Positions 17,275 through 26,039 of a DNA stretch of 64,000 nucleotides are shown in pieces. The position numbers and the translations under genes are program-made. Every line of letters begins with the position of its first letter. Position 1 is the first letter of the stretch. Where the stretch lies: the NCBI GenBank assembly GCA_047602185.1, contig JASGHY010000001.1, forward strand, positions 6,448,001 to 6,512,000. The letters are read 5' to 3'. The notes beneath the pieces were generated by a model that was given only the letters and a program-made list of their open reading frames with translations, had not been told where the DNA came from and did no database searches. This DNA comes from PMP191F sp047602185. GTDB lineage: Bacteria; Bacteroidota; Bacteroidia; Chitinophagales; Chitinophagaceae.

Positions 17275-17859
17275 ATGAGCCGAGATAAAATATTAGCAGC
17301 AGTAAAAGTCAGTCAGCCGGAGTTGCAGGCATTGCCAACTATTGAGGATATTCCGGCCATTCAGTTTCCTGACCCGGTAGCACAGTACAAGGCTACCCTG
17401 CAGGTAATTGGCGGCTATATTGCTGATGTGAAGAGTATTGAGGAAGTGGGTGCTGTATTACAGAACCTGTTTCCGCAGGCAAAAAGAATAGTATCTGCTG
17501 TGCCGGGAGTAGCTTCCTTGTCTGCACAGGACTGGCAGCAGCAGGATCCTCATGCACTGGAAAATGTGGAAGTAGGAGTAATCTCTTCTTCACTGGCAGT
17601 GGCAGAGAATGGCGCAATCTGGGTTACAGAAAAAGACGTACAGCAGGTACGTGTATTGCCTTTTATTGTAGAGCACCTGGTGGCGATTATCTCTGCAAAA
17701 GATATTGTCTCAAACATGCAACAGGCCTATCAGAAAATAGATTCAGCCCCGGGCTTTAATGTCTTTATAGCTGGTCCCTCCAAAACCGCAGATATTGAAC
17801 AATCGTTGGTATTAGGTGCTCATGGCCCTAAGAGTATGACGGTTGTTGTAATTGGCTGA
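17275..17859 (+). CDS. lutC: Lactate utilisation protein C, LUD domain
   Basis: A 194-residue LUD-domain protein. It contains the typical NVEVGVISSSLAVAENGAIW and HLVAIISAKDIV segments and ends GPSKTADIEQSLVLGAHGPK, the LutC signature. It completes the lactate-oxidising LutABC set and is the last gene of the rhamnose series. The next genes are on the opposite strand, with a convergent gap between. Confidence 0.93.
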   Translation: MSRDKILAAVKVSQPELQALPTIEDIPAIQFPDPVAQYKATLQVIGGYIADVKSIEEVGAVLQNLFPQAKRIVSAVPGVASLSAQDWQQQDPHALENVEVGVISSSLAVAENGAIWVTEKDVQQVRVLPFIVEHLVAIISAKDIVSNMQQAYQKIDSAPGFNVFIAGPSKTADIEQSLVLGAHGPKSMTVVVIG

Positions 17860-18220
17860 ACAGGTAGGTTATAGGTTGTAAGTTATAGGTTATAAGTTAA
17901 GGCATAAGATTCAAGGGGAATGGGAACCGGGAATGAAGAATTAGGAAATTAGGGGAACAAGTTGAAAGGTGATACCTTGACAAGGACGAGATAGGTCCGG
18001 CTTTAGCCGGTTAAGAAATCTTGTTTTTCAGGGACGGTGTTTAAAAGCATTACCTCGTCCTTTAGGGCGAGGAATAAAGGCACAAGGTTCAGCAAAGTAC
18101 CCATCCGGGCGGGCGAAATAAGAAGCACGGATAATTGAATGTATTTTACTCGCGGCTCGTAGCTCAAAGCTCGCAGCTTGTTCTCACGACTGACGATTCA
18201 CGTCTCACAGCTGACGATCC
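17860..18220. repeat. Repeat island 8 with an embedded REP-like segment, convergent gap after lutC
   Basis: It starts with AGGTTAT/AGGTTGT heptads (17865-17902) and an octad word (~17960-17985), then a structured segment at 17983-18072, then GGCTCGT/AGCTCAA heptads (18145-18180) and TGACGAT/TTCACGT-type words up to 18215. It is followed by the terminator of the minus-strand gene. No coding sequence is seen. Confidence 0.75.
17983..18072. repeat. REP-like double hairpin
   Basis: Two compact hairpins with TTTA loops: CCGGCT / AGCCGG (17997-18010) and CCTCGTCC / GGGCGAGG (18053-18060 and 18065-18072, one G-T pair). An upstream GGACGAG (17984-17990) could instead pair with CTCGTCC of the second hairpin. 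Stem-loops of this shape are typical of REP elements and IS200/IS605-related ends, but no transposase is nearby. Confidence 0.45.
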
Positions 18221-18225
18221 TGTAA

Positions 18226-18256
18226 CAAAAAAGCGACGCATTGCTGCATCGCCTTT
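18226..18256 (-). terminator. Intrinsic terminator of the 18300 gene
   Basis: Read on the minus strand, GCGATGCA (18252-18245) pairs with TGCGTCGC (18240-18233) and is followed by TTTTTT. It nearly duplicates the terminator of the paralogous gene at 18850-18876. Confidence 0.85.
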
Positions 18257-18299
18257 TTATTGATCGGTTCTTCTTAATATTTTTCCCGGCAACAGAATG

Positions 18300-18740
18300 C
18301 TAAGGTGTATATGTGATTAAATACACTTCACTGCTACCCGAATAATAGCCACTGTAAACAAATGTGGCGCCTACCTCAAATTCAAAAGTAGTAGCGGTAG
18401 TCAGATTACCTACATAAAATGCTCCCCTGTAGGTTTTGGTTCCGCTATAAGGAAGACCTCCACCGGGGAACCACTCTTCTTTTAATAAGAACGGATTATA
18501 GTTGATAAGATCGTTATAAGACTGGTACACTGCAAACCAGCAGTTGTTGTCCTCGTTTACATCCATGGCCTGCTGCCAGTGTGTGGTGAACTCGATATAA
18601 ACGGAATCGCCATCTGTCCATAACACAGGCGCGTCGTATGCGCTACAGGAAGTTGGTGTGTATGGGAAAGTAACAGTTTGCGCATTGATTTTGGCAACAA
18701 ACAGGATGCTCAGTAATAAGAAAGGGATGATCTTTTTCAT
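18300..18740 (-). CDS. Small secreted protein, paralogue A
   Basis: A 146-residue protein with a clear signal peptide (MKKIIPFLLLSILFVAKINAQ) and a mature part rich in aromatic and beta-forming residues. It shares with its neighbour at 18906-19346 the blocks DGDSVYIE, EDNN.W, FLLKEEWFP, KTYR.AFYVGN and a C-terminal ITYTP, at identical length. I do not recognise a family; a small beta-sandwich such as a binding module is possible. Both copies have their own terminator and lie between the rhamnose operon and the end of the SusCD operon. A role in glycan binding is a guess from position only. Confidence 0.75.
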   Translation of the reverse strand: MKKIIPFLLLSILFVAKINAQTVTFPYTPTSCSAYDAPVLWTDGDSVYIEFTTHWQQAMDVNEDNNCWFAVYQSYNDLINYNPFLLKEEWFPGGGLPYSGTKTYRGAFYVGNLTTATTFEFEVGATFVYSGYYSGSSEVYLITYTP

Positions 18741-18849
18741 AGCTGATAAAATTTTAGACAGGTGAATAATGGTTTAATGGAAATGTGCCGGGAAGAACTG
18801 ACAATATCTTGCTTGATTTTACTGGTTACGTTATTACTGCCCTCTCATT

Positions 18850-18876
18850 AAAAAAGCGATGCCATTGGGCATCGCC
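18850..18876 (-). terminator. Intrinsic terminator of the 18906 gene
   Basis: On the minus strand GCGATGCC (18875-18868) pairs perfectly with GGCATCGC (18863-18856), then six Ts. Confidence 0.88.
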
Positions 18877-18905
18877 TTCAGGGGGTCGGTTATTCAATAA
18901 TTAAG

Positions 18906-19346
18906 TTATGGTGTATAGGTAATTACGCTGGTACCATTATCTCCTTGTTGCGTACCATTGTATTTAAAATAGGCACCGAAATCAACCCAATAAGAAGTTG
19001 GTGTTGTAATATTTCCAACATAAAAAGCCAGGCGGTAAGTTTTTGATCCTGTTATGGGCGAACCGCCATCAGGAAACCATTCTTCTTTTAATAAAAAATA
19101 ATTGCGGGCAGCATAATTCCCCCAATCAGTAAAAAGAGCTATCCATACATTGTTATCCTCTGAAGCATCCAGGGATCCCGGCCAGTTTACAGTATATTCA
19201 ATGTAAACAGAATCTCCATCAGTAGAGAGAACAGGAATTTCTGCATAATAATCTACCATAGGGGGTTCATCCCAGGTAATTGTTTGCGCTTTAGCCAGGA
19301 TACCAATGAACATATTTAATAAGAATAAGGGAAGGATCCTTTTCAT
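18906..19346 (-). CDS. Small secreted protein, paralogue B
   Basis: A 146-residue secreted protein, the sister of the 18300-18740 product. Its signal peptide is MKRILPLFLLNMFIGILAKAQ. The shared blocks (DGDSVYIEY, EDNN.W, LLKEEWFP.GG, GSKTYRLAFYVGN, ITYTP) leave no doubt of tandem duplication, while the segment around residues 22-40 and the stretch before the C-terminus differ. No family is recognised and no catalytic motif is seen. It lies about 100 bases after the end of the SusD gene, separated by a terminator, so it is probably an independent unit. Confidence 0.75.
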   Translation of the reverse strand: MKRILPLFLLNMFIGILAKAQTITWDEPPMVDYYAEIPVLSTDGDSVYIEYTVNWPGSLDASEDNNVWIALFTDWGNYAARNYFLLKEEWFPDGGSPITGSKTYRLAFYVGNITTPTSYWVDFGAYFKYNGTQQGDNGTSVITYTP

Positions 19347-19400
19347 TTTTATCTCATTTAATAAATGTGAAAATGTGGTTGGGCGGAGAGTTGTGCAGAA

Positions 19401-19445
19401 AGAAAAGAGCAGTTACAGGACCCCCTTAACAGTAAGCTGCTCTTT
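19401..19445 (-). terminator. Terminator at the end of the FAS1/SusCD operon
   Basis: GAGCAGCTTAC (minus, 19442-19432) pairs with GTAACTGCTC (19416-19407) with one bulge, followed on the minus strand by TTTTCTTTC. It lies directly after the SusD stop codon. Confidence 0.75.
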
Positions 19446-19450
19446 CCTGA

Positions 19451-21229
19451 TCAGTATTTGAATGGCAGGAACCAGTCCCTGCTCATTAGTTTTGTTCTGA
19501 CAGTTGCTGCTGTGGGATTGCCACTTTTCAGCAGTTTCTGGTAAACCCTGTTCGCCAGGATAGAAGGATCATTCCTGCGGATAGCATGGCGCAACAGATC
19601 GGCCCAGCGCTGACCTTCATAGGCCAGTTCAAGTCCACCCTCGTCAATGATCATATTCTCAATTGCAATGGTACTGTCTGCCCCTGATGCAATCGTAATG
19701 GGTTTTACATTCGCTCTTCCACGTACGCCTACGTTCCTGTGCCAGGAGGCGCGGAAAGTGGGGTAATCTCCATTGCGTGCATCAAAATCGTAAGGCACTT
19801 TATCAAAGGTCTGTTGGGTATTGGTAACATTCCTGCTGGTACCTGCACCGGGGTTATCGTCAAAGTTGTACTGGATACCATTGTTCACCAGTGAGTAGGC
19901 AATACGGCGACGGCCATCCCTGTTAGCTGCTTCGGAATAACGCAGGTGCAGCATGGCGGCACGGTATAAGAACCATTTGCCGGGTTTTTCCAGCATGTTA
20001 ACCGGGATGAAGGTATTACCATCAGCAAAGTAATTGTACAGGTACTTTGTGATCACGGGCTGCCCGTTGATTGTTTTATAAGTGAGCTTACCACGTGCAT
20101 CATACGGGAAGTTGTTATCTGACTGAACCTGTGCATTCCAGCCGTCAATGGCCGCCTGTGAAGGCTTTAACTGGTAACGTCCGCCAATGTTAGAGAACAG
20201 GTCAATAAAAGGATTAGCGGGTTTGAAAGCCTTGTCGAAATAAAGCATCCAGATCCACTCGCCATCCCACAGGTTGTCCTGTCCGCGGGCAAAGATGGAG
20301 CGCCATCCTGAATAGTTTACATCTACCAGGTCATTCTCATTGTATTTCCTGATACGTGCATCGCCCCAGTAGTTAACAGCCACGTCTGAATTGGTTAATA
20401 CATCACCAAAACGAACGCGATAGTTATCCCAGTTACCATTGGTAGGGGTATAGGTTTCCATAACCTGCTTGTAATAAGTAGCGGCATTCAGAGCGTCATC
20501 ACTGTACTTGCCAAATGCAGAGCGCCACAGGTACAGGTCGCCTAACAGGCATTTTTTATTGATGAAGAACTTGGCTGTATTATAACCGTCTACCTGTGTT
20601 ACCAGGCTGGTACCAGAAGGGTACACATCTTTAAAGGCAACAGCCTTGGTGGTATTGATCAGTGTATCCAGCAATTGCTCCAGCGCTATGCGTGGGAATT
20701 TTGACTGGTCTTTTACATCATCAATTGTTTCCAGCGGGCTGGTGATATAAGGAACAGTGCCGTACTGGATGGCTACCTGCAGGTAAAGCCATGAACGAAG
20801 AGCTATTACATCTGCATAGCGTTGCTGGTATTCAGTTTCTGAGAACTTTTTCTCCGCACGCATGATGTTGAAGTTCTTAATTACATCATTGCAGTTGATG
20901 ATCACTGAATAGAAAGGACGTGGGTCCGCATAGGAATTAGCCGTTGTTACTGTATGGCTGTTGATCTGCTTTAATTCATCATCGGAACCGATCGTTACGT
21001 CCATCAGGTCGGCACGTAGTTCATTCAGCACCACGTATTGTTTGGCTACACCCAGCAGTTTGCCATACAGGCCCAGCACTGCAGCATCCGCATCGTACAC
21101 GTTCCTGTACATCTGTTCTTTATCCAGCGTTGTTTCCGGCTCCAGGTCAAACACCTTTTTACAGGAGGCAGTTGCAATAATGCAGGCTGCTACTGAAAAA
21201 ACTGCTGCATATTTTTTGATACGTTTCAT
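19451..21229 (-). CDS. SusD/RagB-family surface lipoprotein
   Basis: About 592 residues from ATG 21229 (MKRIKKYAAVFSV), with a lipoprotein signal ending ATASC. SusD-type features are the early FDLEPETTLDKEQMYRN, the long TPR-like helical middle, and the C-terminal LELAYEGQRWADLLRHAIRR. It acts on the outer-membrane surface as the lid of the SusC transporter, binding glycans for import. It directly follows its SusC partner (31-base gap) and is the last gene of the seven-gene minus-strand operon. The glycan is inferred from context to be RG-I or a side chain. Confidence 0.93.
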   Translation of the reverse strand: MKRIKKYAAVFSVAACIIATASCKKVFDLEPETTLDKEQMYRNVYDADAAVLGLYGKLLGVAKQYVVLNELRADLMDVTIGSDDELKQINSHTVTTANSYADPRPFYSVIINCNDVIKNFNIMRAEKKFSETEYQQRYADVIALRSWLYLQVAIQYGTVPYITSPLETIDDVKDQSKFPRIALEQLLDTLINTTKAVAFKDVYPSGTSLVTQVDGYNTAKFFINKKCLLGDLYLWRSAFGKYSDDALNAATYYKQVMETYTPTNGNWDNYRVRFGDVLTNSDVAVNYWGDARIRKYNENDLVDVNYSGWRSIFARGQDNLWDGEWIWMLYFDKAFKPANPFIDLFSNIGGRYQLKPSQAAIDGWNAQVQSDNNFPYDARGKLTYKTINGQPVITKYLYNYFADGNTFIPVNMLEKPGKWFLYRAAMLHLRYSEAANRDGRRRIAYSLVNNGIQYNFDDNPGAGTSRNVTNTQQTFDKVPYDFDARNGDYPTFRASWHRNVGVRGRANVKPITIASGADSTIAIENMIIDEGGLELAYEGQRWADLLRHAIRRNDPSILANRVYQKLLKSGNPTAATVRTKLMSRDWFLPFKY

Positions 21230-21260
21230 AATTATAGTCAAAGTTGTGAATGGTTATTGT

Positions 21261-24200
21261 TTACAAGCCAATGCGTACACCTGCCTGTGTTGATCTGTAT
21301 TGAGGTTCCAGGCCTACGTCTACGCCCTGTCCCAATACAGATTCGGTAGCACTGAATTCAGGATCATATCCCAGGTATTTTGAAACAGTAAACAGGTTGG
21401 TAGCAGTTGCATATACTGTTACATATTTCAGGAAGCCTGGTTTCACTTTCAGGTTGTAAGAAATTGACAATGATCTCAAACGCAGGTAAGAGCCATCCTC
21501 GATCCAGCGGTCGGAGAAACGGCTGTTGCCCATCGGGTCGTTCCAGGTTGCTTTTGGCATATTGGTAACCTGTCCCTGTCCGCGCCAGCGATTGCCCATT
21601 GATTCCAACTGGTTGCTGTAGGTAGCGCCTGATTCCAGTTGCTGACGCTGGTAGTTGTAAGCATCATTGCCGCATGTAAAGGTGAATAACGCATCCAGTG
21701 TAAAGCGTTTCCAGCTAAGACCAACTGTAAAGCTTCCTGTAAAGTCAGGATTGGGGTTGCCGATCACCTGGCGGTCTTTATCGTCAATAATATGATCGTT
21801 GTTCAGGTCAGTGAAGCGGATATCGCCTCCTTTAAAGGCTGCGAGTGTTCCGTCTGCACGGCGAATTGAATAACCATCGGCAGCAGCTTCTGCATCTGTG
21901 CTGTACACGCCATTTGTTTTATGGCCGTAGAACAGGTTGGCGGCTTTACCGGTTTCTGTAATAATGGTAGCTCCTGCAAACTGGGTAAGAATAGGTCCGT
22001 TGGGTAAACGGGTGATCTTGTTTTTATAAGCAGTAATACCGGCGCCTACATCCAGTTTCAGGCTTGAATGGTTGATAACACGTACCTGTACATTACCCTC
22101 GATACCCAGTGTTTTCATACCACCACTGTTGGAGGTAACGTAGTTGAAGCCACTGGCGGCAGGAGCATCTTCCATAATGATCATATCGCGGGTACTGTTG
22201 CGGTATGCATCTACGCTGATGCGGATACGGTCGCTTAAAAGACCCAGGTCTAAACCTATATTGCCTTTTTTGTTCAGTTCCCATTGCAGGTGCGGGTTGG
22301 CAATATTGCCACGTACAAGGCCCTGCATACCCAGCAGGTTTTGTGATACATAATACTGGCGTGCAGTAAAGTTGCCGATATCATCGTTGCCGGTATGGCT
22401 GTAGCTGGCACGCAGTTTCAGAAAACTGATAATGGGAATGTTGTGCATAAAACGCTCGGATGAAATAAGCCATGCAGCGCCAATAGAAGGCAGTATAGCA
22501 TATTCATTGCCATTGAATGTAGGAGCGTTGTTTACCTGTTTGCCAAAGCGTGAAGAGCCATCTACAGCAATATCTGCATTGATGAAGATGCTGTTGTCAA
22601 AGCTATAGCTTACTGCGGCATAAGTGCTGAGCCAGTTGTTCTTACCAATATCTCCGCCAACCTGGCGCAGGCTTGCAACACCATAGTTTACGTTTACAAG
22701 CTCATCAGTGGCAGAGTTATAGCCAAAACCATAATCCTGTTCCTGCGTCTGCTGCAGGTAACGTAAGCCCGCCATAGCACGTACATCGTGCACACGGTTA
22801 ATTGTTTTCTGATAAGCTATGCGTGTATCGCTATATACACCGAATAATCTTTTTACCTGGCTGCCCGAACGGCTGTCGGCTGTAGTGGCAGTGAGTGTAT
22901 CTTTTACAATGCCCTTGCGTGGGATAAAGAAGTTCTCACGCACTTTGTCATTGGTGAGCCCGAATAAGGAGCTGACAGAAAGATTATTATTTACCTGGTA
23001 TTTGAATGTCAGTGAACCAAAGAAGCGATAGACCTTATTGATACCAAGGATCTTTTGTACAATGGTGGCAGGGTTGCTGAAACCGAGTGTATCTACTTCT
23101 GCCAGGTTGGGAGAAACATTGCCTTTACTGTCAATTTCATGTACATGCATGAAAGGTGATTTTGAAAGAGCAACAGAAATAGGGTTCAGCTTTGGAGCAT
23201 TACCCTGGTTCTGTACGTTTCTTTCACCATAAGAGAAAGACAGGTTGGCATTGGCTGTAAGTTTTTTGCTGAGATTCAGGTCTGCATTAAAGCGTGTATT
23301 GTAGCGTGTAGCATCTGTATTCCTGATCACCCCATCGTTTTTGAAATAACCCATTGACAGGGCGTATTTCGCAATGTTATCACCACCGGTAACCTTCAGG
23401 AATACATTCTGGGATTTCCCATTCTGAAAGATCTCATCCTGCCAGTCGGTTTCGGCATGATAGCGATAGTAGTTAGCATTGTTGGGATCATTGGTCATGT
23501 AAGGCTGTGCTGCTACCTGCTGGTTGGTAAAGCCCTGGGTTTGCAACATGTCCGAGAGGTATGATCTGTGTTGCTCTGCTTTCATCACGGGCAGTTTTGA
23601 AGGTGCAAAATTCAACCCGTAGAAAACGCCAAAGTCAATTTTGGTAGCCAGTTGTTTTGCCTTGGCGGTAGTGATCAGGATCACACCGTTGGCGCCTTTG
23701 GTACCATATAGAGAAGTTCCGTCTTTGATCACAGTGATGTTGTCGATATCCTTGATGTCGATCAGCGACATTGGATTATTGTAATTGTTGCTGATGATAG
23801 AACCACCGAAGTCTGCATTGTCATAGATCATTCCGTCTACAACTATCAGGGGTTTGTTGGTAGCATAGAGTGATGACATGCCACGCATAAATAAAGCACT
23901 GCCGATATTGGGAGTACCTGATTTGCGGGTAACAGTAAGGCCATTGGCAAGGCCCTGTAAATAATTGTCAGGCGTTTCTAAGCCATTGTTCCATCCCTGT
24001 GGGTTTATAGATGATACAGAAGATGTAACCTCATTCTTTGAGCGCACACCGGTGGGTGTGGTGGCAGGATCGTAGTAAGAATCAAAGTTCTCTTCATACA
24101 GATTTACTGTAACATCTGTTTCACCACGCAGGGGAACTGCTTTTGCCTGGAAGCCATCAGCATTTACAAACAAGGTTGTTTTGTAGGAAGGGACCTTAAT

Positions 24201-24452
24201 ATTAAAACGTCCTTTTTCGTCGGTAATGGCAGCAGAGAAGGAAGGAACAGAGACGTTGATACCAGCCAGCGGTTTATTGGTAGCGGCATCAATAATAGTT
24301 CCGGTAGCCCTGATGCCGGTTTCCGGCTTTTTAATTACAACAAAAGTATCAGTAACTGCTGCTGCAGAGTCTGGTTTTACATCCTGTGCCATCAGCCCTT
24401 GCGTTAGCGCCAGCGTAACCACCGTCCCCGCAATATATCTTGATAAAGTCAT
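21261..24452 (-). CDS. SusC/RagA-family TonB-dependent outer-membrane transporter
   Basis: A 1063-residue outer-membrane importer. After a signal peptide ending LMAQ there is a carboxypeptidase-D-like domain (ATGTIIDAATNKPLAGINVS, ~50-120), a plug with DIDNITVIKDGTSLYGTKGANGVILITT, and a C-terminal 22-strand barrel ending in the typical aromatic region. It differs from classical SusC in lacking the usual SAAAIYG run, having GTSLYGTKG instead. It pairs with the SusD immediately downstream. It lies 49 bases after a FAS1 lipoprotein gene. Confidence 0.93.
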   Translation of the reverse strand: MTLSRYIAGTVVTLALTQGLMAQDVKPDSAAAVTDTFVVIKKPETGIRATGTIIDAATNKPLAGINVSVPSFSAAITDEKGRFNIKVPSYKTTLFVNADGFQAKAVPLRGETDVTVNLYEENFDSYYDPATTPTGVRSKNEVTSSVSSINPQGWNNGLETPDNYLQGLANGLTVTRKSGTPNIGSALFMRGMSSLYATNKPLIVVDGMIYDNADFGGSIISNNYNNPMSLIDIKDIDNITVIKDGTSLYGTKGANGVILITTAKAKQLATKIDFGVFYGLNFAPSKLPVMKAEQHRSYLSDMLQTQGFTNQQVAAQPYMTNDPNNANYYRYHAETDWQDEIFQNGKSQNVFLKVTGGDNIAKYALSMGYFKNDGVIRNTDATRYNTRFNADLNLSKKLTANANLSFSYGERNVQNQGNAPKLNPISVALSKSPFMHVHEIDSKGNVSPNLAEVDTLGFSNPATIVQKILGINKVYRFFGSLTFKYQVNNNLSVSSLFGLTNDKVRENFFIPRKGIVKDTLTATTADSRSGSQVKRLFGVYSDTRIAYQKTINRVHDVRAMAGLRYLQQTQEQDYGFGYNSATDELVNVNYGVASLRQVGGDIGKNNWLSTYAAVSYSFDNSIFINADIAVDGSSRFGKQVNNAPTFNGNEYAILPSIGAAWLISSERFMHNIPIISFLKLRASYSHTGNDDIGNFTARQYYVSQNLLGMQGLVRGNIANPHLQWELNKKGNIGLDLGLLSDRIRISVDAYRNSTRDMIIMEDAPAASGFNYVTSNSGGMKTLGIEGNVQVRVINHSSLKLDVGAGITAYKNKITRLPNGPILTQFAGATIITETGKAANLFYGHKTNGVYSTDAEAAADGYSIRRADGTLAAFKGGDIRFTDLNNDHIIDDKDRQVIGNPNPDFTGSFTVGLSWKRFTLDALFTFTCGNDAYNYQRQQLESGATYSNQLESMGNRWRGQGQVTNMPKATWNDPMGNSRFSDRWIEDGSYLRLRSLSISYNLKVKPGFLKYVTVYATATNLFTVSKYLGYDPEFSATESVLGQGVDVGLEPQYRSTQAGVRIGL

Positions 24453-24501
24453 AGTCAGTTAAATGAGAGTTGAAAATAGGGGTGCTTAAAAATGTTTTGG
24501 T

Positions 24502-25965
24502 TTACGGAATAACAGGCTCCAGTCTTACATAATCAAGAAATAATGAATTACTGCTCTGGTTGCTGGTAGTAGGGGCTATATCAGCACTTATCAGGTACAG
24601 GCTCAGGTTGCCGCTTCCATATGAGCTTACGGTATATTCTCCTAAGTACAATTCATCATATACATTGGGACTGATAGTGGAGTAAGCAAAAGTGGTGTTG
24701 GTGGAAGTACCGATAGCCAGTCTTTGTGAGAACGTATTGGTAAACCTGTTGTTATTGGCAACTACCCAGTACACTTTGTATTTGACAGTGTACACGCCGC
24801 TGATGCGGTAACCAACATAGAATTTATTGATCCTGTGGTCGTACACAAACAGGTCACTGAATGTTTTTCCGGTGTTGGGGTTTACCAGGGTGCGGTAAAA
24901 GATCCAGTTGCCAACAGAGTTGCTATAAAAGCTTGGATTCTCACCCTGTATCACGAACTGTGGAAGCTTGGCTTTCAGCGCAACATTCATCTCGTTCATT
25001 ACATATACATACCCATTGCTGGTGCGGATCGCAAACTGAATAGCTGATTTTTTGATCACTGTTTTTACACCGTATTTTGAAGTAACAGAGTCCGGTAGTT
25101 GATCAGGAGCGTAAGAACCTTCCATTACCAGGTCTTTAGCAGTGTTCCATGAGGTGAGTTCATTGGTACTGTCTGTTGTGCTGGTAGCGTAGTAAGGCTT
25201 TAGCTTTGTACGTTCTGCATCCCAGCTTGTATTGGCAACGATAAAGACGGTGTACTCTTTTGATTCATCATTCAGGGTTGCTACCCTGTCAATATACCTG
25301 TTGCGTTTTATTATACCGGTTCCGGGTTGATATACAGGTCTGCCGTCTGCATCTACGCCTGTTTGTATAGCTTTTGTACTGTCGAAATAATCATACTCCT
25401 GTGCTTTCAGGTAGCTAGCCATATTAAACTGGCCTGTTGTTTTCAGCGTGTCTACATAGTTCCACACATTGGCAACAGGGGCTGCTGCCTCAGAAATAAT
25501 ATGCAGTACACCATTGGCCCTGAACTTGTCGGCAGTGGTAATAGCTGCCTGGTCAAATTTGGTAGAAGAGAAATATACATACTTGCCATCGAGCATAGGC
25601 AGGCGTTTGGATGTGGCCTGTACATCGGTGGTAAAGTATTTCTGTCGTGTGATATGATGCGCTACAAACACTTTCATTTTATCCTTGTCTGCATTCAACG
25701 CAGCGTCCACTGCCTGTAATGCAGCATCGGTAGGAGCCCACACTGTATAGTTTTGAGATAATTTCAGGGTGTCTGCATACCCTGTAAGATCAAGGTAGCT
25801 TTTGAATTTTGATAGAGTTGTATTGCCGGCAATCTCATTGTACAGATTAATAGTTGTATTCGGGTCCTGTACCTGGTTGTGATCATCCCATTTGCGACTA
25901 CATGAAAAGAAACCTGCCAGGGCCGTCGTCGTCAGTGCTGCCGCTATCGTAGTTTTTTTGAACAT
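24502..25965 (-). CDS. FAS1 (fasciclin) domain surface lipoprotein
   Basis: About 487 residues from ATG 25965 (MFKKTTIAAALTTTALAGFFSC), with a lipobox ending FFSC. The first FAS1 domain (~35-150) has the H1-like box YTVWAPTDAAL and the H2-like NGVLHII. A second, divergent FAS1-like part follows, then a C-terminal beta-rich region of ~150 residues ending SLFLDYVRLEP, which looks like a carbohydrate-binding beta-sandwich. It lies between another FAS1 gene and a SusC gene. By position it is a candidate surface glycan-binding protein; FAS1 domains are otherwise known for adhesion. Function is inferred. Confidence 0.82.
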   Translation of the reverse strand: MFKKTTIAAALTTTALAGFFSCSRKWDDHNQVQDPNTTINLYNEIAGNTTLSKFKSYLDLTGYADTLKLSQNYTVWAPTDAALQAVDAALNADKDKMKVFVAHHITRQKYFTTDVQATSKRLPMLDGKYVYFSSTKFDQAAITTADKFRANGVLHIISEAAAPVANVWNYVDTLKTTGQFNMASYLKAQEYDYFDSTKAIQTGVDADGRPVYQPGTGIIKRNRYIDRVATLNDESKEYTVFIVANTSWDAERTKLKPYYATSTTDSTNELTSWNTAKDLVMEGSYAPDQLPDSVTSKYGVKTVIKKSAIQFAIRTSNGYVYVMNEMNVALKAKLPQFVIQGENPSFYSNSVGNWIFYRTLVNPNTGKTFSDLFVYDHRINKFYVGYRISGVYTVKYKVYWVVANNNRFTNTFSQRLAIGTSTNTTFAYSTISPNVYDELYLGEYTVSSYGSGNLSLYLISADIAPTTSNQSSNSLFLDYVRLEPVIP

Positions 25966-26039
25966 TGTATCTGCTATGTGGTTAGCCATCCGCTGTATAC
26001 ATTAATACAGCGGATGGTATTTAAATTAATTCTTGAACA

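Noticed and set aside
20961..21293. 110-residue plus-strand frame inside the SusD gene
   Set aside because: Antisense shadow of a strongly supported SusD coding sequence.
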